A stretch of 64,000 bases of DNA, taken from positions 45,330 through 109,329 of the forward strand of contig CAJNOI010000246.1 in assembly GCA_905250115.1 (NCBI GenBank), read 5' to 3'. Positions within the stretch are counted from its first letter, which is position 1; every line of letters begins with the position of its first letter. A program made the translations under genes and the position numbers. This stretch comes from Adineta steineri (Eukaryota > Rotifera > Eurotatoria > Adinetida > Adinetidae). The notes under the pieces are model-generated. The model did no database searches, was not told the DNA's origin, and saw only the letters and a list, made by a program, of their open reading frames with translations. Shown here piece after piece: positions 12,221-24,663 of the stretch.

Positions 12221-13270
12221 TTAAAACTTTTTTTCTTGTTTGTCAAGCTGACTAGATGATGATGATGATGATGATGATGTTAAGGTAACTAAAGGTCCTT
12301 CAGTAGTTGATGGTTTTAACCATGATGGTTTAAATTCATTTGCATCCGGATTTAATTTACTGTCTTGAGATTGTTCAGCCTAAAAGAAATATTATTAGAT
12401 TAAAAAAATTTAGGTTTTATTTTGTTACTGAAATTTTTGGTGTATCAGTAAATTCAGTTTCTTGAGTCATATAATTCCAGCATTCTTCCATTTGAGCATA
12501 TAATTCTTCTTGCTAAAATAAATAAAATAGTAAACATTTTTTTTTGAGAATAAAAAAGGATTATAAATAGAACAATCTATTTATTAGTGTCAATTTAATT
12601 CTAAGATTTAATGAAAGCAGATACCTCATTATCATTTAACTCGTCATCGGAGAACTCATTATCGTATATCTAAAAAATAGAATTCTCAAATTCTTATATC
12701 TCACTTTATTTTGATCTGTATATGTGAAAAAAGAATACCGTATTATTATATGTCCAATATTTTGAATACTGAAGAAAGGTCACGAAATATAAATGAATTA
12801 TTTCTTCTTCTATACCTCATTTTGATACTTTTTAAAGGCATCTTGTACAGCATCAGAAAAAACTGAATCATCTTCATCATGATTAATATTTGTTCGCATT
12901 TGATGATGACGATGATGATGATGATCTCTTGCATCTAATTCAGCTACAATTTCGTCGGGTAAATTTGCATCTTCATCTTCTTGAAATGGATACATTTGTT
13001 GAAATAAACCATTTTCATAACTAGAAAATGTAAATAATATATCTATTTAAAAAAACAAATTTTTTTTATAGCGTACGATTGAGTTCTATTATCAAATAAA
13101 TGATCAGACATGGCCTGTGTATTTCTAAAAATAGAAATAATTAAAAATTAATAAACTTTTCTTTTTTTGTCAACATACAATGATTCATCCGTTTCATAGT
13201 CTAATAGTTGATTTTGATAGGACGAATTGTTGTTATTATGATTATTCGATGGTTGTCGTGAAGAAGACAT
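12221..13270 (-). CDS. Disordered PAM2-motif protein (PAIP2-like, PABP-binding)
   Basis: Six exons (13270-13179, 13124-13077, 13020-12816, 12669-12625, 12512-12429, 12379-12221) give 210 residues closing in frame. The N-terminus is Ser/Asn/Gln-rich, followed by acidic stretches (QEDEDANLPDEI, DNEFSDDELNDNE), a His run and an aromatic/acidic segment (EELYAQMEECWNYM). Residues 167-176, LNPDANEFKP, are a textbook PAM2 motif, the peptide that binds the MLLE domain of poly(A)-binding protein. An acidic region plus C-terminal PAM2 in a short protein is the layout of PAIP2-type translation repressors. That family name is an inference, because other PAM2 proteins (Tob, ataxin-2) are also disordered. 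It ends in a Ser run and a basic tail (KQEKKF). The expected location is cytoplasmic. Confidence 0.8.
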
Positions 13271-14945
13271 CTAAAAATCAAAATATAGCAATTTTTTTAT
13301 TTACATTTGTTTTTTATTCAATAGTCCTTCAAAAATTTGTAAATAAACAAATCTGGTACATGATTAAAGCGTTTCTTTCTTTTCAATTTCATGCTTGATT
13401 AGTTAACATAGTTTAGTATAAGTTACTTGACTGATCGAAAGGACAAAGAAAGAAGAAAAAAAACAACATTCGTATCGAAACATCATTCACTTGGCTAAGG
13501 TATATTCATTCGACTAGCAGTGATAGTAGCGTCAAATATATTTATACATAAGATTTGATTAATTATCTATAAGAGATTTTTTTTAAGTAACTATTATAAA
13601 TCTAATCATATTTTTTTTTATTTACTTAATTATAATATTATACCAGATGTCACTGATTGTCAAACACAACCCTCGTTTTATTAAATGTTTAATATTTGAT
13701 AGATTATATACTGATATGAACGTGATTTTTGACATTCTTTTTTTTTGCAGAAATTTTCATATTATTTGATCTCAGAATACTATACTGATAAAAGAGAACT
13801 GTTTTTTTTATTATAACGTAAAATTTCTTTTTCTTTTTATCTTTAATCAATATTTGTTCTACGTGAGTGTGACTATTGCTAACTAATTTATGTCCTTATA
13901 ATATTTCATTATTCTGATGAAGAATTTAACATTTGGCATATATAATAATTAGAAAAGGAATAAGAATATTCTTTTTCCAGTAATATATTTCATAATTAAT
14001 ATATAGACTACTCAAGTAGTATTACTTTCAATATGATAATTGTACCTGAAAAAAAAAAGATCTTTTTTTAAAGTGGTTTTTTCATATAAATTTAAGTAGT
14101 TTAGAGTGCATTGGTTCTCATAAATCACAACAGTCGTAAATATATGTATATATATATCATAGCAAAAGAATCTATATTACAAAATAAATATTTATTATCC
14201 TAGATTTAATAGTGATATTCATATTTGTTTTCTTCATTTTACTGACTCATTCGATTCTCCTCATTTCTTTTTAATAAAAGATGCAAACCGAAATTCTACA
14301 TCAAAGAGCATACTTCAATTCACTATTGTAAATTTTTTCATGAAATCTTAAGGGTATAGTGTCTCGTATGACATATAATTTAAAGATTAGCAATTTTTGA
14401 TTGATATTGTTCGAACGAATTTATTCTAATTATAGTCACCTCAATCATTTTCATACGACAATCGTGACCATCAACTATTTTTAAGCATCAATTTTATTCC
14501 AATGATCAATGAAAAGTATGGCTTCATCATGAATTCATTATCATAAAAAATATAATGCTAAAAATCTTTGTTAAGAACATGCACTACGAAAGCTTCGAAG
14601 CAAAGTTTAACTTAATAGAATAAAACGACGTTGATAATTTATCTTAACCATTCAATATATGTAAAAATAATACTATAAAATATGATTTGAAATTTATTTT
14701 TTTCATAAAGCAGTTTAATATCGATATTTATCATTTATGTCCTTGAAATAATACATTGTAATTTATCTTTTAAGAATTTAAAGATTCTAAATATTCCTCG
14801 AACTTCATATATGATTTTTACTTATAAATATATCAAATAATAATAACGATATCTGTTTTGTTGTATCTATATAAATACATACTCTCTAATGAATTACATC
14901 AGCTTTGTCTTCGATATATTTTAAAATGTCTATTAAAATATCTGC
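13271..14945. other. Intergenic, no gene seen
   Basis: AT-rich DNA with a small TA tract near 14148. The open frame starting at 14858 runs into the MITE and is not credible as a gene. Confidence 0.6.
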
Positions 14946-15118
14946 TTAACCCTTTACGGCCGGCTACCAGAAGACAACAAGCAAAAAGTTATCTTTCTAT
15001 ATATTCTTTGTTGTTGATTTATAGGAATCAATTTTTCACGGGCGACTTTTTAAAAGATGCCGTACCCCTCTACGGCAAAATTGTTACCTTTTGATAACAC
15101 CAGGTCGTAAAGGGTTAA
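14946..15118. mobile_element. piggyBac-like MITE, 173 bp with TTAA ends
   Basis: Both ends carry TTAA followed by the same inverted sequence: TTAACCCTTTACG at 14946-14958 and CGTAAAGGGTTAA at 15106-15118. The match continues imperfectly for a few bases inward (GCCGG versus ACCTGG). piggyBac-family transposons insert at TTAA and often begin CCCTTT or CCYT, so this fits a short non-autonomous copy. The interior is GC-richer than its flanks and contains TACGGC elements in both orientations (for example CCGTACCCCTCTACGGC near 15059). There is no transposase. The family name is an inference; the TTAA-bounded inverted ends are directly visible. Confidence 0.8.
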
Positions 15119-16327
15119 AGTTAAATCGACTGTGCTATAGCTTATGCAATTATTGAAATCGGAATCATACTTTAAAAACTGTAGCATATTCTTAGCGTTC
15201 GCCCATTATATTAAAGATTATCTTATGATTTAAATACGTACTACAACAAATGATGATGAAATGCATCGAAATTTAAGAGATTAGTAGTATTAATAAAGTC
15301 ATCTTTTCTCCTCTAATGAAATCAATTTGACATGTCAAATTAATTCCGATGATTTTCAATAAATATCAACTAATTTAAGTAATACCAATGAATTTCAATT
15401 GAACAAGAATCATCTCGTTGATTCTACCAACGTCGATATTCTAAAGGTAATAGTATCTCCTTGAATATATTACACTGATTTTAATCAATTTCGATTGATT
15501 TCTCAGATTGTTAAAATGAACATATACTACCATCAATTATCTTAGATGAATTTAAATGAAAGAAAAGTATTTTAGTCAATCTTATTAATTCTGCTGACTC
15601 TATGACTTCAATACTTTGTAGTTATGAATCTTCTCCTTCTACGTATTATATTGATATTTACATGTAAAAAATATCGGTCCTTCGTTAATGTCCTACTTTT
15701 TGTCATTTATGTACTGTTCGAACTGATCTAAGTAAACTTTAGTCTCCTTGTACAATCGTATATTAAACGGAAATTATAAACATATTAATATTACAAATTT
15801 CTTGTATAAACGGATGAAATACAAAATATTCTTGAAAAACTTGTTTTAAACAAAGCAAAAAAAAATTTGCACTGAAATTATTGAGCTGTACTTATGTAAT
15901 GAATTGTTCTTTTTCAAAAAACAAAGAACATCAATCAATTGACCACTATACATTCATTTATACAATAATTCTTTCTTGTAATGCCCTTTAAAAATTTGAA
16001 AATTTTCATAAAATAAATATAGAAATCAGTATATGCGGACGCGTATTTAGTTCAATAGAAAAAAAATTTTCAGAATAGAAAGACAAAAAAAATTCAGAGA
16101 GACAGAGATTAAACGAAAAAAAAAAGAGAAAATGTGGTGTTAGGAATTATAATAGATAACGATGTAACGACGACGACTCTTCTCTCTGATTTTTTTTGTA
16201 TGTATTAAGCGCGCATATACACGTTTACGTGAAACAAAAATTGATCACAAACATTAAATAACAACGACGATAATGACGACTATAGTTCGATATTTAAAAA
16301 TTAGTTTTTTATTTTTTGATGAACATT
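15119..16327. other. Intergenic, no gene seen
   Basis: AT-rich spacer between the MITE and the small membrane-protein gene. No exon-like frames with splice signals were recognised. Confidence 0.6.
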
Positions 16328-16744
16328 TTATGTGGAAATCTGTCGTTTGACAAATCGAATTGTTAACAGACAGATTGCAAGAAGAATGACGATTTGTTGA
16401 AGATTTCGAAGGCTTGGACTACCACCATAAGCTCTAACATCTTGATCATAGGCATATTCTAATAAGAGAAGAAATATAAAATAATTGAACCTAATTTATG
16501 TTTAACTTACTGAAGAAAGCAACAAATGGAATAAAAGTAACCCAGAGACCAATTAAACCAAGTGCCGAAAGACAACAGAGACAGGTAATAGCACCGCCTA
16601 AGCCGCCTAATAATCCGCCCATTTTACCGGCTCCTCCGGCAGCAGGTCTTACGCCTGGTCGTGGTAATGGTGCTCTTAAAATAGATGGTTGCATATATCA
16701 ATTATGTACTAAAAAGAAGGTTATGAAACTTACCGACCGTACAT
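16328..16744 (-). CDS. Small Gly/Cys-rich two-helix membrane protein, copy 1
   Basis: Preferred model: exons 16744-16734 (11 nt, coding MYG plus two bases), 16674-16511 and 16458-16328, giving 101 residues. The first intron is 59 bp with a GTAAGT donor. An unspliced alternative starts at ATG 16694 (MQPSILRAP...) and gives 104 residues. The chosen model yields MYGRAPLPRPG, matching MSSRARPY at the start of the paralogue about 1.8 kb away. The N-terminus is Pro/Arg-rich, then RPAAGGAG and a GGLLGGLGG stretch. A first hydrophobic helix is Cys-rich (ITCLCCLSALGLIGLW) and a second lies near the C-terminus (IVILLAICLLTI), ending in a basic tail. The second intron is phase-matched to that of the paralogue. 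No known family was recognised; a membrane-embedded role is inferred. Confidence 0.78.
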
Positions 16745-18068
16745 ATTCTCACTCTACGGTGGACAAGCGATCTACAAGGTACAGATGAACAAAAAAAAAT
16801 ATATCGTTATTGAGCGATGCGAGAAAAAAGAAGGACCTTTTCTGTTCTTGTTTAAAAAAGAAAAAAAAAACAAACAACCAAAATTAAATCCTCTTTTAGA
16901 TACTTTCTCTCTCTCTTTCTCTCGTTACATAGACGAGAAACAAATAAGACTCAACGCTTATTATTGTTCGAAAAAAATACACTACTATGTATCTTTTTTA
17001 CATTCTACTTCTTTCTCTCTCTCTCTTTCTCCCCCTATCTGAAGGAGACACATCTATACGCATTCACGTCATGGTTGACGGCATTTTTTTCTTTCGTTGT
17101 GGTAATAGAGGATACTATAAGAGCATGAGAATAAAAAGGAACTACTGTTTCTTTCCAATAGGCGTGACTTACAATATGAATGATACACTGTTACCTATAC
17201 TAATGATAAAAAAAGACGAAGAAAAGGAAGAGGAGGGAGAGATAAAAAAATGAAGCAAGAGAGAGAGAGAGAGAGAAAGTCAGGGTATGCGTATCAGTCT
17301 GTATATTTCATGATGAGTATGCAATTATATACGTGTATGATGAATAAAAAATGCTAAAAAAAATTTGATCATGCGTAACGACGTTGCAAAGCATGTGTAG
17401 GTAAAAGAAATATATGTTTCTACTGATGAGTGCATAAGCAGGACACAAATGAAAATCGTCCTTGATATGAAAAATTGAGTTGTAATGATCATCAATGTTT
17501 AGACAAATGAAATTAAACGACGATATTATAAATGAACATTAAAAAAGAATACAAGACGATCATGTCTTGAATAAATTATCTAATTGAATGACTTTGATCA
17601 ATCGATCAAAAATAAAATGAAAAGAAATTTTTTTCTTGAACACATACGTTACTGTTCTTTCTTTATATAAATCATAGACACGGAAAAAAAAGGGGAGAAA
17701 AATGACAAAAAAAAATAAACAGGCATTTATGTATTGTTTAATAATAGCAACAATTTAGCAGCTTATTTGTCTTATTATATATTAAATGAAAACAATGATG
17801 ATGACGACGACGATGACGATGACTGATAAAAAATGGCGACATTAAAACACATTGTACCTGTTCAAAAAGAAATCTTTTTTTGGCGCGCAAGAGATATCAA
17901 AGAAAAAAAAAATATTCATCAAACGGTGAGACGGAAATATAGTTGTGTTGCAAAAAGGAGGAGAAGAAGATGAAATTAAAAAAAAGTTTTCTCAAAAAAA
18001 GATATGCGTGTTTGTTATTTTAAAATGTATATATAGGTGTTGGCATAGATGTACGTGTGTGTCACCAG
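16745..18068. other. Spacer between tandem paralogues, simple-sequence rich
   Basis: Contains CT-rich tracts near 16905-16925 and 17010-17035, a GA tract near 17254-17277 and GAC repeats near 17798-17822. Open frames such as 16785-17042 and 16987-17253 are made of these low-complexity tracts and are not supported as genes. Confidence 0.6.
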
Positions 18069-18558
18069 TTAAGTACTAATGGCAGAACCTCGTCGATGCT
18101 TTGTCAATACATAGATCGAGCAGAGAATAGCACTGAAGAGAACCATAATATTAAGTTCCATCGTCGTTCCATTACCCGAAGCATTTTTACGAATTTGCGA
18201 TTGAATTTGGTCTAATTAAAAAAAAATTAGATAAATTTTAATTAAAAAATAATTTATTGACGTACTCATATAGGCTGCAGCAGCTATCATAGTAGCAAAA
18301 AGACCAAGAAGAGATAATGCTGCTAGACATCCAAGACAAAGTAATGGACAAGCAAGACCACCGATTATACCGTTAAGACCACCGCCTGCTGCTGGTCGGG
18401 GACCAACTACTGCAGGTCGAGGAATAAATGTAGGTCTTCGACTAAATAGAAGAAATTTTAATTATATCAAAATTCTTTACTTTTAATATATATTCTTAAA
18501 TTTCAACTTACACTGCATATCGATTAACAGCAGCATAAGGACGTGCTCGGCTGGACAT
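18069..18558 (-). CDS. Small Gly/Cys-rich two-helix membrane protein, copy 2
   Basis: Three exons (18558-18512, 18441-18266, 18211-18069) give 121 residues. It starts MSSRARPYAAVNRYAV and continues with a Pro/Arg-rich stretch, then RPAAGGGLNGIIGG. A first hydrophobic helix carries CPLLCLGCLAALSLLGL and a second is LNIMVLFSAILCSIYVL, followed by a basic tail (TKHRRG). Layout, the RPAAGG-GG(L/I) motif, the Cys-containing helix and the position and phase of the last intron all match copy 1. The two are therefore an old tandem duplication on the same strand. No known family was recognised. A two-pass membrane topology with a cytoplasmic Pro-rich end is inferred. Confidence 0.85.
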
Positions 18559-21050
18559 GATACTGATAAGTGCACGTAAAGTCCAAGCAACAACGACTCA
18601 AACTAGAAAATAAAAATAAAAGACATCAAACAGCTGACAATTCTCAATTATAATCTATATTATTAACACCTATTGCCTGTTGGCACTGTGTGCAATATTT
18701 CCTTCATGAGCACAGTCCAACATGCATACGTTTTCTCTCTCTCTCTTTCTTCTTTTTCTCTTTCTCATCTTTGTTGTTTTTTGTTGATTAGAAAGAGAAA
18801 AAAAAGAAAACAACCTATAACTATATATCTTTTACACGAAAAAAAAAATGTAAATGTATGTCCTATCAATTGGACTGAAGCTGAGTATGCGACAGAGAGA
18901 AAAAGAGAGAGAGAGAGAGAGGGGGAAAGAGAGGGAAATAGAGAGTAAAGGCCTCCAAAAACATGACAAAAAGGATGACGATGATGTTACATATAAACAC
19001 ACGTAAAACGAATCTTGAAGGTAATTCATAAGTATGCATGCAAATGAAGCAATGCGAGATTGCTCAGGCATGTCCAAATATTGATGATAGTGGCGGTGGT
19101 ACAGGTAGATATTTATAATAAAAAAGAAATCAAAAAAAGACGGAGGGGGGAGAGGAAAAAAGGCGAGAGGAAGAAACATATAACTATCTTTTTTTACGTA
19201 TAACTTGAATACTCATGAAGAAAAAAAGAGACGAAAGTGCAATATAAGTCAAGACAAATAAATGAATGCTATGCGTGATTGCTTGACTATGACAAGATGA
19301 CGCGTGGGTAGATGAAGATTGTGAAATATGAGGAAAGACGAAAAAAGCAGAAAACATGATATGGTTATGATGTTGTCATTGAGATATGAACTGGTCATGA
19401 TCAGTGATGATAAAACATGACTAAACATAGTCAATATATATAAATTGATTGCTAATTATTTACTGAAACATGTATTGATATGTAAACAAAGATCTAACAT
19501 GATTTTATTTTGATAAAGTTGTAATGATTCAAAAAAGAGAAAAGAATTTCGAAATCAAATAATACTGCATCTTCAGTTTGTTTTATAACAAGTAAAAGTA
19601 TGTAATATAAACATTCAATTACTACAAATAATCATAAGTGTCATTGTATGATTGACAATTCTATTTGATAATTATTAAATAACAGTTGGTATATAAACAA
19701 TTACTTATTTAATATTTTTAAAAATTTGTTATTATTATCTTTGTACTAGAAATACTTCTTTATGTTAAATGATAACACCTCAAATTTTATACGAAATGGT
19801 ATACTTAAAGAAATGAAACACTTCCGTTTTCAGAGATTATATTATTCCGTCTGTTAAAGGTATCTTAGTTGTTATAGAATCTTCATACATAGTTCTATTC
19901 AGTTTATTGCACAAACTTTAAGATCTGATAATCAATTGATTCTCCAGTATGAGAATATAAAAATAATTTGTATATTATTTTCGAGTAAAGTCACATATAT
20001 ATTCTGTTTAATAATAACTCTTCAACATCTAGTTTAGAAAATCAGTTAATTCTTTTTGTACATATTACTGATAAAGAGAATATGAAAAATTGGCAGAATC
20101 AATATTCTTGGTTATTTTTATTCATATATTCATTCGTTGTCAGGAAATTATAACATCTGAATCATAAGAAAAAGTTGCCAGTCTATAATGACTTTTATAT
20201 TTATATTTTACAATTTTTTGTTTATCGTAGTTTTCATCTTGCTTCATATATATTTGAAGCAATATATAAACTGAATTATAAATAGTTTTATCAGAAATTT
20301 CAACTGCTATCTTTTCGCAAAAGAAAGACGTATTTCAACTAACAAATCAATGGAGGAAAAATATTTCTTAATATTATCTTTAAAGCAAAAGATTATCTAA
20401 TAAACCATAAATCAATGTAACCACTATTCTAATAATGAGAAAAAATTATCTATGAATTGGAATAAAGTATTATGAATAGTGTTTTACTGGGGAATAAAAT
20501 TAAATTCTATAAATATTTTAGATTATTAATCAAAATGGAAGTCATAACTTTAGCCCGTTTTTAATACTTAAAATGACATCAGGTATTATATTGAATAACA
20601 TATGCTACAAGTATGCATCCACGTGATTGAGAAATCTATCTCTTTTTCTATAGATTAAAAAACAATCCATTTCATCAGATTATATCTTTTTTAACAACAT
20701 AGATTTAAAAAATTCTAATGATATTAACAATAGCAAGCAATATTTCACTTTAAGTTATATAGATTAAAACCACATCTACAATATTGTGATTAATAATTAA
20801 ATCTGTTTCTACTCAGACCATTGAAATATATATGAACATTTCCACAAATCTCACTCGGAGTGTTTAATGCAGATATCTGATATTTTGATTCAGTTTAGTT
20901 TAGTGATTCACAAATATCTATAGTTAGTAACACGTACCAAACTATATTTTACATGACAATATATTATTTATTTATTTATTGAAATAAGAGAAAAAGAAAT
21001 ACTAGAAAGCAGCTTATAATATGCTGTTTTTCAAAGTTATGTATATTAAA
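18559..21050. other. Intergenic, simple-sequence rich, no gene seen
   Basis: About 2.5 kb containing CT tracts near 18733-18775 and a GA tract at 18891-18945. The open frames at 18673-18948 and 18832-19179 are products of these purine/pyrimidine runs. The rest is plain AT-rich DNA. Confidence 0.6.
18891..18945. repeat. (GA)n purine microsatellite
   Basis: Imperfect GAGA run with a short G block, about 55 bp. Confidence 0.85.
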
Positions 21051-22989
21051 TTATTCTTCTGTGAATTCAATACGTTTGTCTTTTGGCCATTCTAATGTAT
21101 ATTCAAGTGGTAGTCGACATTCACTTTTAGCTTTTACCAAACATTTCCATTCCAAATTATTTTCATCGTTCATCATTACACTATAACTTGAATTAACTTG
21201 TTTTGTTCGTAAATCAGGTACAACTAATTTCACTTTGATCTTTTCATATGATGATATAGGTACTTGGTCATAAACATAAACAGTTACATCTGTCAACTTA
21301 GTATTGCTAAGACGTGTTTCACGACGAATATTTTCATAATGAGTTTTTGTGATGACACCTTGTGTTTCAGCAATTGTTTTTGCTGGTTTATATTCCACCT
21401 TAATACTTGCATCAGTACCTAATGGAAGATCGAATGTATCTCCCAAACACACATTATTAATTGTACTATGAGTAACAAAATTGTTATCCATGAAAACTGA
21501 TATTGGTCCAGCTAAGAGTTGTTTGTCTGATGTATTTGTTGTTGTTGCTTTGAGATAAGCGTGAAGTGATAGTTTTGGTATAACTGTATACATAAATGTC
21601 GAAGTAAGATCAAGCACACCAATTGTTACCTTGTGCGGTTTACCCTATGAAAAAGTATTTATTGAAAATCAATAGATTAGAAGTGGAAAGAAAAAACTAG
21701 ACTTACATCAGCATCGATAGTTGATCTTCGAGGAATAGCAAAGCTGCTACTAGACATACTTGCTTCAGTTGTAGTTGATAGAACATTAACTGCATTTGAT
21801 GTTTCGTCCTCATCTTCTTCAAGAATATTTTTAGGGTTGAGAGATGATCGACCTCGAAAACTTGCAAATGGTTTAGATTTTCTAGATTTTCGTGCAGAGG
21901 ATTCAACCAATCCGCACTCCGAGAGACCCGCTGCTGTCAAATATTGTGCGCCATCTTTTAGGCTATCATAATCTTGGTAATTGTTATAACGAGGTTGATA
22001 GTAGGTAACTTTTAAAGTATTTAGTTTTGGTGGTGCTCCTCCAAGTGATGGTGTTGCTGTTGATAATGATAACTGTGTATCAGGCCAGTTCTCTTGACTT
22101 TTGTTCACCTAAAGCATATCATATATAATATTTTTTTATTTAATAAAATTTTCTTATTGACACTTACAATAATACCATAATAAGTTAGTTGTGTTCTTTG
22201 TTTTGAGACATCTATACTACTTACACGAACATCATAACTAGCACTCCATGAACAATTACTTATTAAATATGATATTTCTAAATTAACATCGATATTCTGT
22301 GCTCCTATATGTACGGTAATAGTCACTTCACGACGTTCTTTTCGACGATTTAGTTGACCTTGAGCACCATATTCATTAATTTTTGTTTGTAATCCATCTC
22401 GTTCTTGTGTTAATCTTTTCATTTCTATTTCTTCCTTTGTTGTTTCATCATCTAGGTTCGATAAGTTCTTACGATAAAAATCCATAAATTGTTGCATTGC
22501 ATCTAAGTCATTAACATTGATTTGTCCATCTTGATTCATAAGTTTTGATGCTCGTCCTTCAATCCATGCACGTTGTTTAGTAAGACGTGCTACTTCTCGT
22601 TGATGAACACCAATACTACCTTCAATCTGGTTAAATTCACTTTGTAGTTTTTCTAATGATGATAAATCAGTTTCTGGTTTTGTATTTTCATAACATGTTT
22701 GATATGAGACTTCGAGGATTGTACATGCTTTGCCTGTTCCTCCACTCACATGTAGTGATGTTTGATCGACAAATGGAGAAAAACCTTCGAATATTAGATC
22801 ATAAGTACCTTCAACATCAAAATGATGTCGTAATAGTCGTGTAACTTCAGCACGATCATTATAGACGGTAACCGCTTGTATTGCACATTGTTGATCAATA
22901 TTAAATCGATGAGTAGACAGTTTTGTATTGGGTATAGCCGGTGCGGCTATAGTAGGTGCTACGTTAGTTGTTGTCGTTGCTTCTGCCAT
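21051..22989 (-). CDS. DUF4140/DUF4139 protein (F37C4.5-like)
   Basis: Three exons (22989-22168, 22108-21707, 21644-21051) with two phase-0 introns give 605 residues. The N-terminal part (from about residue 35, with the AVTVYNDRAEVTR motif) is a DUF4140 domain. A charged helical or coiled-coil region (about 120-210) links it to the DUF4139 beta-rich domain. That domain starts around the EVTITVHIG and CSWSASYDVRV segments and continues through the C-terminus (LPLEYTLEWP near the end). The family includes nematode F37C4.5 and is found in many eukaryotes and bacteria; its biochemical role is not established. A Ser-rich insertion at about 320-400 (SSARKSRKSK, STTTEASMSSSS) interrupts DUF4139 and looks disordered. 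No signal peptide is seen, so it is probably cytosolic. Confidence 0.88.
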
Positions 22990-23975
22990 TACAATGTTAA
23001 ATTATGACGACGGATTTTTTTTCAAATATTGTATATAATAAAAATTGCTCAACATAGTTGAAATTTTTGTTTCTGTTCTGTCTTCTAAAAATAGACTAAT
23101 GCGTCGTTGTGATTCACGGCAGTAATTCAAGCAAGTATGAAAAGAAAAAGAAAAAACAGGTATACATGCAACTATTTGCTACATCAATGAGTCATACATA
23201 TCACAAATATGTAATATTTTTTGATACGTTTTCTACCTTACTTTTTCAATAAGCAATGAAGGTTATTTCTAATTGTCTTTTTTATTAGCGGAGGTTGATA
23301 ACAGCTAAAGGTTTTACGAAAACTATGAATAATCAATAGTTTTTTTGATCTTCTTTATATTTATTCTGATTAGTTAATCTAAAGTGCAATAACAACTGTA
23401 TTCATCTCTTATCGTATAGGCTCATTATTTTGTGGCTTCTATCACGAGGATCTTCCTGTTATAATTTATATCAACAAATCGATTTCTGTGACTGCAGTGC
23501 ACTAATTCCCAGATGTCGTTGATAAACATTGGAACTTCCTGTTACATATCTATACTCATACAGTACATATACTATTCGATATTTCCTTAATATGCCATAT
23601 TATCGGCAACAAATACATAAAATGTAGTAACATTTAGACCGATAGATATTATGCTTGGTCTCTAAAATAATTCGTATTCTTCTCATATTTTGTATTTTTG
23701 TGTATTAATTTTGTCCATTTTTTTTCATATAATGTTTTAATATAAATTATCATCATATTTAACCTTATCGTGATGATTTCTAATTGATTTGATGATTCTT
23801 TCATCATCATGACGATCACTAATCAACCGTACAATATACATCTGTGATAAAACATTGCCTAATCATCAAAGAATTGTTTATTATCAATGCCGTTGATTCG
23901 GTCGGTAGTGTTGTCCTATATATTGACGAGATATTATCAGTAGTCAACATTTCTAGTCATTCAAACAATAACAAT
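22990..23975. other. Divergent promoter region between DUF4139 gene and orphan gene
   Basis: Roughly 1 kb of AT-rich DNA between two divergent starts. No gene or distinct repeat was recognised. Confidence 0.6.
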
Positions 23976-24663
23976 ATGTCTTGTATTACACCAACACGTC
24001 CATTAGAATCAAGTGCAAAACGTCTTCTTAAACGAGTACATATGTGTACTGAACGTAGTTTTGTTTGTACACCCGTTCGACATACAACTTCTAAACGAAA
24101 AACCGTACAACTATTATCATCTACATTATCATCTGGTATTACTTTATTGAGTGCTGGCGATCAGACACTTATTGGTGATAATACTATTAATGATAATTCA
24201 CTGTTATCTCTCGATAAGACACTTACAGAAAATAATAATAAAAAGGTATATATATATATAATTATTAAATTTAATAAGAATTAAATTCAAATTTATTTTT
24301 AGAATCTACACAATGACACAACTATGACAGCACCTTGGGAAGTAGTAGATAGTATGGATAATGATGGTTCTGGTTTTAGTGTTATTACAATGAATGAATC
24401 TAATATATCACAAATTACCGTCATAAGTAAACAATCAACGAAAGGTAAAAATCTTTTATATTTTATTTAGTATAAATATGAAATATATTTCTCTATTTTT
24501 AGCATCAACTCGTTCTTCATCACTATTTACACGTATTTTAAAACCATCAATATCAAAAACATCAACAACAGGTGTTAAATTTATCAATCGTTGTGTACGT
24601 GATATCGATCGTTTAAGTGATACATTTGGTCAAGAATGGATAACTTTACCAAATTTTGTTTAA
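23976..24663 (+). CDS. Orphan Ser/Thr-rich protein
   Basis: Three exons (23976-24245, 24303-24444, 24503-24663) give 190 residues. An in-frame upstream ATG at 23844 exists. I chose 23976 because the protein becomes Thr/Pro/Arg-rich and coding-like from there (MSCITPTRPLESSAKRLLKR). The N-terminal third is basic with Cys (RVHMCTERSFVCTPVR), and the middle is Ser/Thr/Asn-rich and probably disordered. The C-terminus is a more conserved-looking helix (FINRCVRDIDRLSDTFGQEW). No signal peptide, membrane span or domain was recognised. Basic, Ser/Thr-rich composition would suit a nuclear phosphoprotein, but that is a guess. It is convergent with the SH3 gene, about 290 bp away. Confidence 0.7.

Noticed and set aside
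14858-15094. Plus-strand open frame of 78 residues
   Set aside because: It crosses the left end of the MITE and has no coding features.
16498-16788. Plus-strand open frame of 96 residues
   Set aside because: It is antisense to the small membrane-protein gene, whose splicing and paralogue support the minus strand.
18832-19179. Minus-strand frame of 115 residues rich in Phe, Leu and Ser
   Set aside because: It is a by-product of a GA/CT microsatellite.
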